Below, one piece after another: positions 53,210 through 61,519 of a stretch of 64,000 bases of DNA. The stretch comes from Prevotella sp. (GTDB lineage Bacteria; Bacteroidota; Bacteroidia; Bacteroidales; Bacteroidaceae): assembly GCA_017960525.1 (NCBI GenBank), contig JAGCZA010000005.1, forward strand, positions 1 to 64,000, read 5' to 3'. The position numbers and the translations under genes were made by a program. Each line of letters begins with the position of its first letter. Within the stretch, counting starts at the first letter, position 1. The notes under the pieces are model-generated. The model was not told where the DNA came from. It did no database searches and saw only the letters and a program-made list of their open reading frames with translations.

Positions 53210-53737
53210 ATGAAACTTTGTATTTTTTGTTCTGCCAACGAGCAGATAGACCCTTATTTCTTCGAGAAGACCGCAGAACTGGGGCAATGGGCCGCACGCC
53301 AAGGACATACCATCGTCTACGGCGGCGTGGGGCAGGGACTGATGGAGTGTGTGGCACAGGCCACGAAAGAAGCCGGCGGGCACACCGTGGGCATCGTTCC
53401 CAAAATCATTGAGGAGGGCAAGCGCACATCACAATATGTAGACGAAGTGGTGCCTTGCCAGGACTTGAACGACCGCAAGCAACTGATGCTTGAGGAGTCG
53501 GACATCTTCATCGCCTTGCCAGGTGGCATCGGCACCCTCGATGAGGTCTTCACCGTCGCCGCTGCCGCCACTATCGGCTACCACAGCAAGCGCGTCATCC
53601 TCTACAACCTGAATGGTTTCTGGCAGCCCCTCATCGCCTTGCTGGACAGTCTGCAAGCCCAAGGCCTGATGCGCCGCCCCTGGCAGAACTACATCGCCGT
53701 GGCCTCAACACTTGAAGAACTGTCGGACATCATTTAG
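53210..53737 (+). CDS. LOG-family cytokinin riboside 5'-monophosphate phosphoribohydrolase
   Basis: 175 aa. The family motif PGGIGTLDE at 104-112 and Arg89-Lys90 form the nucleotide site. N-terminus MKLCIFCSAN matches the family exactly, fixing the start. Hydrolyses the N-glycosidic bond of nucleoside monophosphates; in bacteria often of unknown substrate. The promoter sits so close that the message is likely leaderless. Confidence 0.92.
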   Translation: MKLCIFCSANEQIDPYFFEKTAELGQWAARQGHTIVYGGVGQGLMECVAQATKEAGGHTVGIVPKIIEEGKRTSQYVDEVVPCQDLNDRKQLMLEESDIFIALPGGIGTLDEVFTVAAAATIGYHSKRVILYNLNGFWQPLIALLDSLQAQGLMRRPWQNYIAVASTLEELSDII

Positions 53738-53753
53738 GATTTAAGGCTGCTGA

Positions 53754-54236
53754 CTACTCTTCATCATCTTGACAGTCGTTCACCGGTTGCTGCGGCACGC
53801 CGTGACGATCGATGATAAATCGCTGCTGGAGATGAACCATTTTGGCGAATGCCTGGCTGGTGAGTTGTTCGTCTTTCACTTTCTCTGGCAGGAAACGTAT
53901 GTGGACGCCTGTCAGGTGGTCGTTCACGTTGTAGTTCTCAGGCGAGTCGGAACCATCGGCCTCTATCGAGGGGTAGAAAGTGCCCAGTCCGTCGAGTTTC
54001 ACCCCCACTCCCTGGGAGAGCAGTTCGACGATGCAATCGCGGAATTTCACCACCAGTCCTTCCACGACGTCGCGGGTATAGATTGAGCCATGACTGACGA
54101 TGTGGTTTGCCAGACCTTTTGTGTTGAGTGTTGCACGGCGCACAGCGCGTGGATACCATTTCATATAAGAGGGACTTTGTCTGAGGTTGTTTTGACGCAG
54201 GTCATACTGCATCGCAATTTTACTGTTTGCCATCAT
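53754..54236 (-). CDS. HU-like DNA-binding protein (long form)
   Basis: 160 aa, longer than classic HU (about 90). Pattern GLANHIVSHGSIYTRDVVEGL helical body, VKLDGLGTFYPSIE beta-arm start, and an acidic tail (QPVNDCQDDEE). This is the Bacteroidota long-HU type with a variable N-terminal arm (YDLRQNNLRQSP). Probably nucleoid-associated. Convergent with the LOG gene; promoter at 54274-54305. Confidence 0.85.
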   Translation of the reverse strand: MMANSKIAMQYDLRQNNLRQSPSYMKWYPRAVRRATLNTKGLANHIVSHGSIYTRDVVEGLVVKFRDCIVELLSQGVGVKLDGLGTFYPSIEADGSDSPENYNVNDHLTGVHIRFLPEKVKDEQLTSQAFAKMVHLQQRFIIDRHGVPQQPVNDCQDDEE

Positions 54237-54273
54237 TTTCTTTTCCTTTCTTCATTTTTGGTTTAACGTGCTG

Positions 54274-54305
54274 CAAAGTTAAGTGCTTTACCACAATCTG
54301 CCAAG
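54274..54305 (-). promoter_or_regulatory. HU gene promoter
   Basis: CTTG (54302-54305 on minus), 20 bp, TAACTTTG (54274-54281); leader about 35 nt. Confidence 0.55.
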
Positions 54306-54355
54306 AAAAAACATCCCCTGTGGGAGTTTTGGAGAGTTTTGGGTAGAGTTTTGGA

Positions 54356-54421
54356 CTTAGAAGGCATATAACTCCCACTTAGAAGGTATATAACTCCCAG
54401 TTAGAAGGTATTTAACTCCCA
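54356..54421. repeat. Three 22-bp direct repeats
   Basis: Units start at 54356, 54378 and 54400, each (C/G)TTAGAAGG(C/T)AT(A/T)TAACTCCCA, exactly 22 bp. TGGGAGTT just upstream (54331-54338) is the inverse of AACTCCCA. Confidence 0.9.
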
Positions 54422-54561
54422 ATGAGGTATCGGAAAGAAAACGTTAAAACGTTAAACTTTTGTTTAATGGGAGAGAAAAGCACAGAAATATTTGCACATT
54501 AAACAAATGTTTATTACTTTTACGCCGTTAAAATTGATTATCCACTAGTTGAACTAAGAAG

Positions 54562-54954
54562 ATGACGAATAAAAGACCTACAAGCAACATCAAGAACCCG
54601 AAGACAAGAGCCTATTTGGAGGCAGTAGTTGATGGGAAACCGACAGCCGACAAACTGACTGCTGACGAATACGAAGAGGGCGTGAACCAGTTCATTGACG
54701 GGCTGGATATGGCTGTAGCACAAGCAGATGAGATGATAGCCCGCGCCAAATTGTGCGGAGTGCCCGATGCCATATCATTCAGTTACATTGCCAAGAAGTA
54801 TTTTGGCAAGTCGCGTGGATGGCTTATGCAGAAGGTGAACGGCAATATGGTGAACGGCAAGCGGGCCACTTTCACCGAAGACGAGCGCAAACAGTTTCGC
54901 GCCGCCCTCCAGGACATCAGCGAACAACTCTCAAATGCTGCGCTCGCGTTTTAA
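54562..54954 (+). CDS. Small conserved Prevotella-type protein (DUF5053-like)
   Basis: 130 aa, basic start (MTNKRPTSNIKNPKTRAYLE), then helical LGVPDAISFSYIAKKYFGKSRGWLMQKVNG-like region (only the pattern is given) and KRATFTEDERKQFRAALQDI. It resembles DUF5053 proteins with a possible helix-turn-helix (SYIAKKYFGKSRGWLMQK), so DNA or RNA binding is possible. Followed by a strong terminator. Confidence 0.6.
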   Translation: MTNKRPTSNIKNPKTRAYLEAVVDGKPTADKLTADEYEEGVNQFIDGLDMAVAQADEMIARAKLCGVPDAISFSYIAKKYFGKSRGWLMQKVNGNMVNGKRATFTEDERKQFRAALQDISEQLSNAALAF

Positions 54955-55016
54955 CCTACAGGCAAACGCAACTCCTGACAACAACAGAAAACCTGTCAGA
55001 CATAGCATAAAAACAA

Positions 55017-55066
55017 TTCACGCGATGTACATCTTTCGTATGCACATCGCGTGAATCGGTTTTTAC
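55017..55066. terminator. Bidirectional intrinsic terminator
   Basis: TTCACGCGATGT (55017-55028) pairs perfectly with ACATCGCGTGAA (55044-55055), extended by CAT/ATG past one mismatch, with a 7-nt loop. CGGTTTTTACTTTTTG follows on + and GTTTTTATG on -, serving both the DUF5053-like gene and the HIT gene. Confidence 0.9.
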
Positions 55067-55073
55067 TTTTTGT

Positions 55074-55472
55074 TTAGGCGTTTATGAAAGCCTCGTAGAT
55101 TTTGGCGGCGGTCTGCTGCATCTCCTCGGCGGGGAGTTGGAGTTTCTCGCGGCGGAAGTCGACGTCGGCCTCGGTGTTCATCGGGATGAGGTGGATGTGG
55201 GCGTGGGGCACCTCCAGGCCAAGGACGACCTGGGCCACCTTCTTGCAGGGGAAGGCCTTCCTGATGGCTACGGCCACCTGCTTGGCAAAGGTCTGGAACT
55301 CGGCAATCTCGTCGTCGCCCATATCGAAGATGTAGTCAACCTCGCGGCGGGGAATCACCAACGTGTGGCCCTTGACCACCGGGTTGATGTCGAGGAAAGC
55401 ATAGAACTTGTCGTTCTCTGCGCACTTGTAACTGGGAATCTGCCCAGCGGCAATCTTACTGAAAATATCCAT
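55074..55472 (-). CDS. HIT-family nucleotide hydrolase
   Basis: 132 aa. Histidine triad at 90, 92 and 94 (PHAHIHLIP), with PSYKCAENDKFYAFLDI at the N-terminus as in HINT-type adenosine 5'-monophosphoramidases. Follows greA by 18 bp, so likely in its operon. Ends at the bidirectional terminator. Confidence 0.93.
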   Translation of the reverse strand: MDIFSKIAAGQIPSYKCAENDKFYAFLDINPVVKGHTLVIPRREVDYIFDMGDDEIAEFQTFAKQVAVAIRKAFPCKKVAQVVLGLEVPHAHIHLIPMNTEADVDFRREKLQLPAEEMQQTAAKIYEAFINA

Positions 55473-55490
55473 AGTCCTTCCTTTTTTCGA

Positions 55491-55958
55491 TTATCCCACG
55501 GTAATGTTCTCAATGCGCAACTTGATGGTGCCGCGTGGAATCTTCACTTCCACCTCGTCGCCCACCTTGTGGTTGAGCAGTCCCTGCGCAATGGGGGTCT
55601 GGATGCTGATTTTCCCTTGGCGCAAGTCGGCCTCGCTCTCGCTGACAATGGTATAGGTCATACGGGCCTTGTTGGCCATATTGGTCATCTCGACCTTCGA
55701 GAGAATCTGCACCGAGTCGCTGCTCAGACGCGACGTGTCCACTATCTTTGCCTCACTGATAGACTGCTTCAGCAGATTAATCTTCGACTCCAGATGGGCC
55801 TGGGCCTCCTTGGCAGCCTCATACTCCGAGTTCTCACTCAGGTCGCCCTTGTCGCGTGCTTCCGCGATGGCGGCCGATGCCTTTGGGCGCTCGATGCCCT
55901 CCAGGCGTTTTAGTTCGGCTATGAGATTGTCATAGCCCTCTTGTGACATATAAGCCAT
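55491..55958 (-). CDS. greA: Transcription elongation factor GreA
   Basis: 155 aa. N-terminal coiled coil (YDNLIAELKRLEGIERPKAS, with AEARDKGDLSENSEYEAAKE tip carrying the acidic residues) and C-terminal FKBP-like domain ending VKIPRGTIKLRIENITVG. Rescues backtracked RNA polymerase by stimulating cleavage. The leader of about 145 nt contains a terminator-like hairpin, which suggests attenuation. Confidence 0.95.
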   Translation of the reverse strand: MAYMSQEGYDNLIAELKRLEGIERPKASAAIAEARDKGDLSENSEYEAAKEAQAHLESKINLLKQSISEAKIVDTSRLSSDSVQILSKVEMTNMANKARMTYTIVSESEADLRQGKISIQTPIAQGLLNHKVGDEVEVKIPRGTIKLRIENITVG

Positions 55959-56027
55959 TTCTACTTGTTTTTTGTTAGTTTAATATTAATATGGTATGAG
56001 AACAGGGGAGGCTTTTTTTGAGTCGTC

Positions 56028-56070
56028 AAAAAATAAAGAATCCCGACCATTCTCTGTTTTGTCGGAATCC
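56028..56070 (-). terminator. Terminator-like hairpin in greA leader
   Basis: On the minus strand GGATTCCGAC (56061-56070) pairs with GTCGGGATTC (56038-56047), 10 bp with two G-U pairs, then TTTATTTTTT (56028-56037). It lies between the greA promoter and ATG, so acts as an attenuator or premature terminator. A second palindrome, TTTTTTGA-GTCG-TCAAAAAA, follows at 56014-56033. Confidence 0.65.
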
Positions 56071-56109
56071 TCGTTACCTCTTATGTGTTCTTCTACCTAT
56101 TTTCGGGTG

Positions 56110-56141
56110 CAAAGGTAAGGATTTTTCCTGATACCACCAAA
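56110..56141 (-). promoter_or_regulatory. greA promoter
   Basis: TTTG (56138-56141), 20 bp, TACCTTTG (56110-56117), on the minus strand. Confidence 0.65.
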
Positions 56142-56155
56142 TTTTTTTGCTAAAA

Positions 56156-56187
56156 TTTGGCTGTCTGCCCAAAATGCGCTACCTTTG
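56156..56187 (+). promoter_or_regulatory. recF promoter
   Basis: TTTG (56156-56159), 20 bp, TACCTTTG (56180-56187); the leader to the ATG at 56218 is about 25 nt. Divergent from greA. Confidence 0.65.
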
Positions 56188-56217
56188 CAATTCCATTATC
56201 CACTTGTTTCAACGAAG

Positions 56218-57360
56218 ATGATACTTCAACAACTGTCCGTCGTCAACTACAAGAACATCGGTGAAGCCACCCTCCAGTTGTCGCCCAAAATCAATTGCTT
56301 CATCGGCCACAACGGAGCTGGCAAGACCAATGTGCTGGACGCCATCTTCTTCCTTTCCTTCTGCCATTCCGCCCAGACCACGCAGGATTCGCTGGTGATC
56401 CGACACGGCGAGGATTTCTTTGTGCTGGAGGGGGATTATCTCTCGAAAGGGGAGTCAGAGCCACTCAACGTCTTTTGTGGTATGAAGCGCGGCACAAAGA
56501 AGCACTTCAAGCGGAACAAGAAAGAATACAAACGCCTGTCGGAGCACATCGGACTGATACCCATCGTGTTCGTCTCGCCAGGCGACACGCTCCTCATCGA
56601 GGGGGGAAGCGAGGAGCGCCGACGGATGATGGACCAAGCAGTGGCCCAACTCGACAAATCGTACATCGAAGCCCTGAACCGCTACAACAAGGCTTTGCAG
56701 CAGCGCAATGCTATGCTCCGCCAGGAAGACCAAGAGCCAGACCCCGATGTGCTGGCCCTCTGGGAGGAGCAAATGGCCCGTGAGGGTGAGCACATTTTCC
56801 GCCGTCGGACGGCCTTTGTCGAAATGCTCGCCCCACTCTTCCAGCAACTTTACGACACCATTGCCGACGGCCACGAGCAGGTGACACTCTGCTATACGTC
56901 GCACTGCCAGCGGGGGCCATTGCTGGAGGTCATCCAAGGCGGCAGGGCAAAAGACCGCGCCGTGGGCTATTCGCTCCACGGCATCCACCGCGACGACCTG
57001 GAAATTATGCTCGACGGCCACCCTATGCGCCGCGAAGGCAGCCAAGGCCAGCAGAAGAGTTTCGTCATCGCCCTGAAACTGGCCCTCTTCGAGTTCCTCC
57101 GAAGCCACGAACTGAAAGTGGACGGTATGTTCGGCCAGCGCCAGTCAGAAGCAGTCACTCCCCTGCTGCTGCTCGACGACATCTTCGACAAACTCGACGC
57201 CAACCGCGTGGAGCAAATCATCCGTCTCGTGGCTGGCGACCGCTTCGGCCAGATTTTCATCACCGACACCAACCGCGACCATATTGACCAAATCCTGTCG
57301 CACGGGCACTTCGACTACAAACTCTTCCACGTAGAGGACGGCCAAATCACCGAAAACTGA
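56218..57360 (+). CDS. recF: DNA replication and repair protein RecF
   Basis: 380 aa from the ATG at 56218 (MILQQLSVVNYKNIG); an upstream Met at 56185 lies within the promoter. Walker A GHNGAGKT at 30-37, ABC signature REGSQGQQKSFVIAL, Walker B PLLLLDDIFDKLD. Loads RecA at gaps with RecO and RecR. Overlaps nothing; the DUF721 gene starts one base after its stop, the usual recF-DUF721 pair. Confidence 0.95.
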   Translation: MILQQLSVVNYKNIGEATLQLSPKINCFIGHNGAGKTNVLDAIFFLSFCHSAQTTQDSLVIRHGEDFFVLEGDYLSKGESEPLNVFCGMKRGTKKHFKRNKKEYKRLSEHIGLIPIVFVSPGDTLLIEGGSEERRRMMDQAVAQLDKSYIEALNRYNKALQQRNAMLRQEDQEPDPDVLALWEEQMAREGEHIFRRRTAFVEMLAPLFQQLYDTIADGHEQVTLCYTSHCQRGPLLEVIQGGRAKDRAVGYSLHGIHRDDLEIMLDGHPMRREGSQGQQKSFVIALKLALFEFLRSHELKVDGMFGQRQSEAVTPLLLLDDIFDKLDANRVEQIIRLVAGDRFGQIFITDTNRDHIDQILSHGHFDYKLFHVEDGQITEN

Positions 57361-57361
57361 T

Positions 57362-57652
57362 ATGTTTAAGCGTAACGTAAAACCTATTGGGGAACTCATC
57401 CTGCGGAACCTGCACGTGCAAGGTCTGGAGACGCCGCTGCTGCAAAAGCGGCTCATCGAGTCGTGGCCGGCGGTGGCCGGCGAAGCCATTGCCCGTTACA
57501 CCACCCAGGTGCGCATCTACAACCAGACGCTCTATGTGTCGCTGACCGTGCCGGCCCTGCGCGCCGAGTTGTCTATGCGCCGCCAGGAGTTCGTGGCACG
57601 CCTAAACCAATATGTCGGCAACCAAGTGATTGCCGACATACGTTTCTGCTAA
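57362..57652 (+). CDS. DUF721 protein
   Basis: 96 aa with the DUF721 pattern RLIESWPAVAGEAIARYTTQVRI (start of the pattern) and LYVSLTVPALRAELSMRRQE. It is a DciA-like/zinc-ribbon-free family, frequently next to recF or dnaA and possibly linked to helicase loading. The start is 1 bp after the recF stop. Confidence 0.88.
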   Translation: MFKRNVKPIGELILRNLHVQGLETPLLQKRLIESWPAVAGEAIARYTTQVRIYNQTLYVSLTVPALRAELSMRRQEFVARLNQYVGNQVIADIRFC

Positions 57653-57665
57653 ACAAAAAGATTGT

Positions 57666-58541
57666 CTAATAGGTGAGCACCTCCACGCCGTGTTCGGTCA
57701 TCAGGAGCGTGTGCTCCCATTGCGCGCTGGGCAGTTCGTCCTCGGTGATGACCTCCCACTGATAGGGGTCGTCCTCGTCGATAAACACTTTCCAAGTACC
57801 CATATTGATCATCGGCTCGATGGTGAACACCATACCTGGCACAAGCAGCATACCCGTACCACGGTGGGCGTCGTGGTCCACATCTGGCTCCTCGTGGAAC
57901 TTCAGTCCCACGCCGTGACCGGCCAAGTCCTTCACAATGCCATAGCCATATTTCTTGCAATGCTTCTTGATGGCGTGGCCAATGTCGCCCACGAAGCCCC
58001 AGGGCTTGGCGGCCTCCATACCAATCTCCAGACACTCCTTGGCCACACGCACCAACTGCTCTTTCTCAGGCGTGGTCTTGCCGATGATGAACATACGCGA
58101 GGCATCGGCATAGTAGCCGTCGAGGATAGTGGTGAAGTCGACATTGATGATGTCGCCCTCGCGCAGCACGTCCTCTTCCTTGGGGATGCCGTGGGCCACC
58201 ACCTCGTTGATGCTCGTGCAAACGCTGGCGGGGAAAGGCATAGTGTCCTCGTCGCCGCCATATCCCAGACAGGCGGGAATGGCATTGTGCTCCTCGCAGT
58301 AGCGGCGGCAAATCTGGTCTATCTCCAGCGTGTTCATACCCTCGTGGATGGCTGCCGCCACCGCGTCGAGCACACCCGTATTGATGACGCCTGCGCGGCG
58401 TATGCCCTCTATCTGTTCAGGAGTCTTTATCAGGTCTCGTGTCGGGACGAGTTTGCCCTTGTTCTCCCAGTACATTACTTGTTTGTCCAGTTCTGTAGGC
58501 GACTGCCCTGGCAGGCAGTGCCATCTGCGTTTATTTGCCAT
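57666..58541 (-). CDS. map: Methionine aminopeptidase, type I
   Basis: 291 aa. Metal ligands: Asp in INVDFTTIL and DGYYADASRMF, His in GHGVGLKFHEEP, Glu in FTIEPM and TEHGVEV region. Removes the initiator Met. An N-terminal extension (WHCLPGQSPTELDKQVMYW) of about 30 residues precedes the usual IKTPEQIEGIRRAG start; it could be a binding arm. Separated by 15 bp from the DagK-like gene. Confidence 0.95.
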   Translation of the reverse strand: MANKRRWHCLPGQSPTELDKQVMYWENKGKLVPTRDLIKTPEQIEGIRRAGVINTGVLDAVAAAIHEGMNTLEIDQICRRYCEEHNAIPACLGYGGDEDTMPFPASVCTSINEVVAHGIPKEEDVLREGDIINVDFTTILDGYYADASRMFIIGKTTPEKEQLVRVAKECLEIGMEAAKPWGFVGDIGHAIKKHCKKYGYGIVKDLAGHGVGLKFHEEPDVDHDAHRGTGMLLVPGMVFTIEPMINMGTWKVFIDEDDPYQWEVITEDELPSAQWEHTLLMTEHGVEVLTY

Positions 58542-58556
58542 ATTTATTAAATAAAT

Positions 58557-59495
58557 TTAGTCAGGGATGAGGAAATTCACCACCTCTGGTTCAATCTTGA
58601 TGGTATATTCGCCCACGGGGTGGTCGGCCAGCCGGCCGTCTATGCCGACGAGGGCCTTGCTGCTCTCGCACTTCATTTCGCGAATGCGATAGGGATGCAC
58701 GCTACGGTGGTTTAGGAACCGGCCCGTGACGAGCAGCCAAAGGCCCTCGACCAGTTGCTTCACCTTGGGATTGTAGACTACCGACACGTCGAGTAGGCCG
58801 CTGTAGGGCACGGCGCTTGGTGTCTGCCCGTAGCCGCGTGCATTGCCGATGCAGACGGTCATAATGCGGCGCTCCACCGTCTCGTAGTTCATTTGCAGGC
58901 GCATCTTATAGTCGTGGCGGTGGAACACCATCAGCACCAGCGACGAGAGGAAAGCCAAATGTCGCGAGCCCAACAGGTGGCGGGCCTGCCGACGCAAGTT
59001 CATAATATCGGCAGTAAGGCCGATATTGACGCAGTTGAGGAAGTAGCGGCTGGCCGAAGCGCCCTGCTTGTCGACATAATGCAGACAGCCCAGGTCTATT
59101 TTCCTCACACGGCGACGGGCCAGCCAGCCGATGGTCTCGGCATCGTCGTCCTCGCTGAAGCCCCAGAAGCGGGCGAAGTCGTTCATCACGCCATTGGGAA
59201 TAACCCCCAAGGCCACCTCGTCGCGCACCTGTTTCTCCTCGCGCATCAGGCAGTTCACAGCATCGTTGAGGGCCGAGTCGCCACCCACGATGATGATGGT
59301 CTTGTAGCCGTTGCGTATGAGCATAGTGACGAGGCGCTCCACGCTTTCCGTCGACTCGCTCTGCACCATATCGTAGTGGATGCCGCGCTGTTCAAGTTCG
59401 TGCTGCAGCCGCTCCCAGTGCCGCCGTTTGCGGTGGAAGCCTTTCTTGGGGCAGTAGAGAATGCCCCAGCGTGAAGTGTCTTGCTTATTGTCCAT
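58557..59495 (-). CDS. Diacylglycerol kinase-family lipid kinase
   Basis: 312 aa. ATP-binding GGDSALNDAVNCLM replaces the classical GGDGT, as in many Bacteroidota members; LGVIPNGVMNDFARFWGF follows, then a beta-rich C-terminal half with IGNARGYGQTPSAVPYSGLLDVSVV. Phosphorylates a lipid, possibly diacylglycerol or another diacyl substrate. Its start overlaps the miaA stop by 11 bp. Confidence 0.85.
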   Translation of the reverse strand: MDNKQDTSRWGILYCPKKGFHRKRRHWERLQHELEQRGIHYDMVQSESTESVERLVTMLIRNGYKTIIIVGGDSALNDAVNCLMREEKQVRDEVALGVIPNGVMNDFARFWGFSEDDDAETIGWLARRRVRKIDLGCLHYVDKQGASASRYFLNCVNIGLTADIMNLRRQARHLLGSRHLAFLSSLVLMVFHRHDYKMRLQMNYETVERRIMTVCIGNARGYGQTPSAVPYSGLLDVSVVYNPKVKQLVEGLWLLVTGRFLNHRSVHPYRIREMKCESSKALVGIDGRLADHPVGEYTIKIEPEVVNFLIPD

Positions 59496-60405
59496 AGTCA
59501 GTCAGTTGCAGTATAGCATCCACCTTCGCCTCCAAGGGCAGGGTGACGTCAATCCAATGGATAGTGAACCCGCGCCGCTCCATGCCTCGGAACCAAGTCA
59601 TCTGGCGCTTGGCAAACTGGTGGATGGCAATCTCCAGTTGGCGGAACATTTCATCGTAGTTGAGACGCCCCGTCACATATTCGGTGACGTACTTGTACTC
59701 CAGTCCGTAGTAGATGAGGTCTTCGGCGGCAATGCCCTCGGCCAGCAAGGCCCTCACCTCGTCTGCCATTCCGCCCTCCAGCCTGTCCCTGAGCCGCTGG
59801 CTGATGCGCTCACGGCGCAGTTCGCGGTCGATGTTCACGCCAATGATGACGGCATCGAGCGGTTCCTGTCGCGGCTTTTCGGCTGTCTCTGCCAGAGCGG
59901 CTGTCTCTATCTCTATGGCACGGATGGCGCGGCGGGCGGTGTCTACGTCGGTGGTGTTGTGCATCACGGAGCCGTTGCGGGCCTTCAGTTCCCGCAGGAT
60001 GGCCGTCAGTTCTTCGAGCGACTTGCCCTCCAACTCCTGCCTGAGTTGCGGGTTCTGCGGCACCGGCGAAAGCCCATAGCCCTTGAGCACAGCCTCGATG
60101 TAAAGCCCGGTACCCCCGCAGAGGACAGGCCTGCGCCCGCGCCGGCAGATGTCCTGGTAGGCGCGGTGGAAGTCCTGCTCATACTGGAAGAGATTGTACT
60201 TCGTGCCCGGCTCGCAGATGTCTATCAGATGGTACGGCACGCCGCCGTAGTCGGCCAAGTCCTTTCCCGTGCCAATGTCCATACGGCGGTACACCTGACG
60301 GGAGTCGGCAGAGATTATCTCGCCGCCTATCCTGCGGGCCAGTGTTGCAGCCAACTGGGTCTTCCCGCTGGCCGTCGGGCCAAGTATGGTAATGAGTTTG
60401 TCCAT
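59485..60405 (-). CDS. miaA: tRNA dimethylallyltransferase
   Basis: 306 aa from the ATG at 60405 (MDKLITILGPTASGKT); P-loop at residues 9-16. SADSRQVYRRMDIGTGK and LIDICEPGTKYNLFQYEQDF are the catalytic and DMAPP-side motifs. Adds an isopentenyl group to A37 of UNN tRNAs. Its start lies 3 bp after the pectinesterase stop, an odd partner for a housekeeping gene. Confidence 0.96.
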   Translation of the reverse strand: MDKLITILGPTASGKTQLAATLARRIGGEIISADSRQVYRRMDIGTGKDLADYGGVPYHLIDICEPGTKYNLFQYEQDFHRAYQDICRRGRRPVLCGGTGLYIEAVLKGYGLSPVPQNPQLRQELEGKSLEELTAILRELKARNGSVMHNTTDVDTARRAIRAIEIETAALAETAEKPRQEPLDAVIIGVNIDRELRRERISQRLRDRLEGGMADEVRALLAEGIAAEDLIYYGLEYKYVTEYVTGRLNYDEMFRQLEIAIHQFAKRQMTWFRGMERRGFTIHWIDVTLPLEAKVDAILQLTDYGQ

Positions 60406-60408
60406 CAA

Positions 60409-61464
60409 CTATCTCCACAGCTTCTGGCACTGCTTCTCCAGCTGTCTGACACTCTTGTCGGGCCGCCAACTGGGGAACACGGCCTTGGGACTGTAGGTGC
60501 TGGCCTCCTGCGGCGTCATGACAGTCTCCACACGGAAAGTGTCTTCCTTACAGAAGAATGTAACGATGTTCGATTTGGGGGTGATGTTGCGCCCATCGGC
60601 GTCGGTGGTGCCAAATTCCTTGAAATAGTTATCGGCTGTGCGCATGCCTTCAGGGTCAAAGCGCGGCTCACGCAGCAGTTCAGGCTGCATCAGCCTTGTA
60701 TTGAGCCAAACGCAACGCGGTTTGACGTTCCAACCGCGTGCATATTGGAATACCGAGACATTGCTACGGATGGTGCAGCCGTCGAAGACATATCCCCAGT
60801 GTGTCTGCGATGTGCGCGGCGCGACTATAACACATCGTCCGCTGCCGTCGAGCGAGCGTTTCTCTGTCTCTATGACACAATTGCGGAAATAGACATCGCC
60901 AGCCCCACAGATGAAGTCCACGGTGCCGTGTATCTCGCAATCCTCAAGATAGTGCTCTGCGTCCTCGTTGTAGGCATAGTAGGTGTCCTGATAAGAGAGC
61001 ATCCTGACTCGCAGACAAATGGTGTTCTGCCCCTTGTCCTGCAGGCAGACAGCCCTGCCTGCGGCTCCAGCACTGTAATAGTCAAGGTCATTCCTCAGCG
61101 TGAGGTCTTGCAGATAGGTGCCCGTGCCCCTGACGAGAATGGTGGCCGTCTTGCTGATGCCTTCCTGCTCCACAAGCGGCGCATTGCGTATGACGGTCTG
61201 CTCCATTCCCTGCCCCACCAGACTGATGTTGTGCCCAGTAATAGCCGTCAGCGTGCGCTCGCCCAGGTCATAATAGCCAGCCGGAACAAGGATAAAGAGG
61301 CGGTCGGCAGTGCCTGCGTCAGCGTTCTGCTGATTGGCCTGGCTGATGGCATCGAGCAGACTCTGCGCATCGCCGGCTTTCACGCGGATGCAACTGGTTT
61401 TCGCCTGCGCCGCCAAAGCCAGCAACAGGAGTAACAAGCAGGAAAAGAGTCGACTGTTTTTCAT
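60409..61464 (-). CDS. Pectinesterase (CE8)
   Basis: 351 aa from the ATG at 61464 (MKNSRLFSCLLLLLLALAAQA signal peptide start); an upstream frame start runs through the promoter. Right-handed beta-helix carbohydrate esterase motifs: QDTYYAYN (Gln/Asp), GTVDFICGAG (catalytic Asp), and YARGWNV (Arg). Removes methyl esters from homogalacturonan, opening pectin to lyases. Promoter at 61473-61504 leaves almost no leader. Immediately before miaA and after GH3. Confidence 0.9.
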   Translation of the reverse strand: MKNSRLFSCLLLLLLALAAQAKTSCIRVKAGDAQSLLDAISQANQQNADAGTADRLFILVPAGYYDLGERTLTAITGHNISLVGQGMEQTVIRNAPLVEQEGISKTATILVRGTGTYLQDLTLRNDLDYYSAGAAGRAVCLQDKGQNTICLRVRMLSYQDTYYAYNEDAEHYLEDCEIHGTVDFICGAGDVYFRNCVIETEKRSLDGSGRCVIVAPRTSQTHWGYVFDGCTIRSNVSVFQYARGWNVKPRCVWLNTRLMQPELLREPRFDPEGMRTADNYFKEFGTTDADGRNITPKSNIVTFFCKEDTFRVETVMTPQEASTYSPKAVFPSWRPDKSVRQLEKQCQKLWR

Positions 61465-61472
61465 ATCGTCGG

Positions 61473-61504
61473 CAAAATTACGCATTTCCCGCAATATAGA
61501 CAAG
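61473..61504 (-). promoter_or_regulatory. Pectinesterase promoter (near-leaderless)
   Basis: CTTG (61501-61504), 20 bp, TAATTTTG (61473-61480) on the minus strand. The ATG at 61464 is 9 bp from the -7 box, so the leader is only a few nucleotides. Confidence 0.6.
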
Positions 61505-61519
61505 TTTTTCGCCGAAAAA

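Larger units (their letters stand above)
54237..54561. other. 325-bp intergenic region
   Basis: Holds the HU promoter (minus), three imperfect GAGTTTTGG boxes at about 54324-54354, the 22-bp repeat array at 54356-54421, and an AT-rich stretch with AAACAAATGTTTATTAC (54504-54520) before the + strand gene. No ORF of note. Confidence 0.65.

Noticed and set aside
59461..61434. 657-codon + strand frame opposite miaA and the pectinesterase
   Set aside because: Both minus-strand genes have clear catalytic motifs; the + frame is compositionally a shadow.
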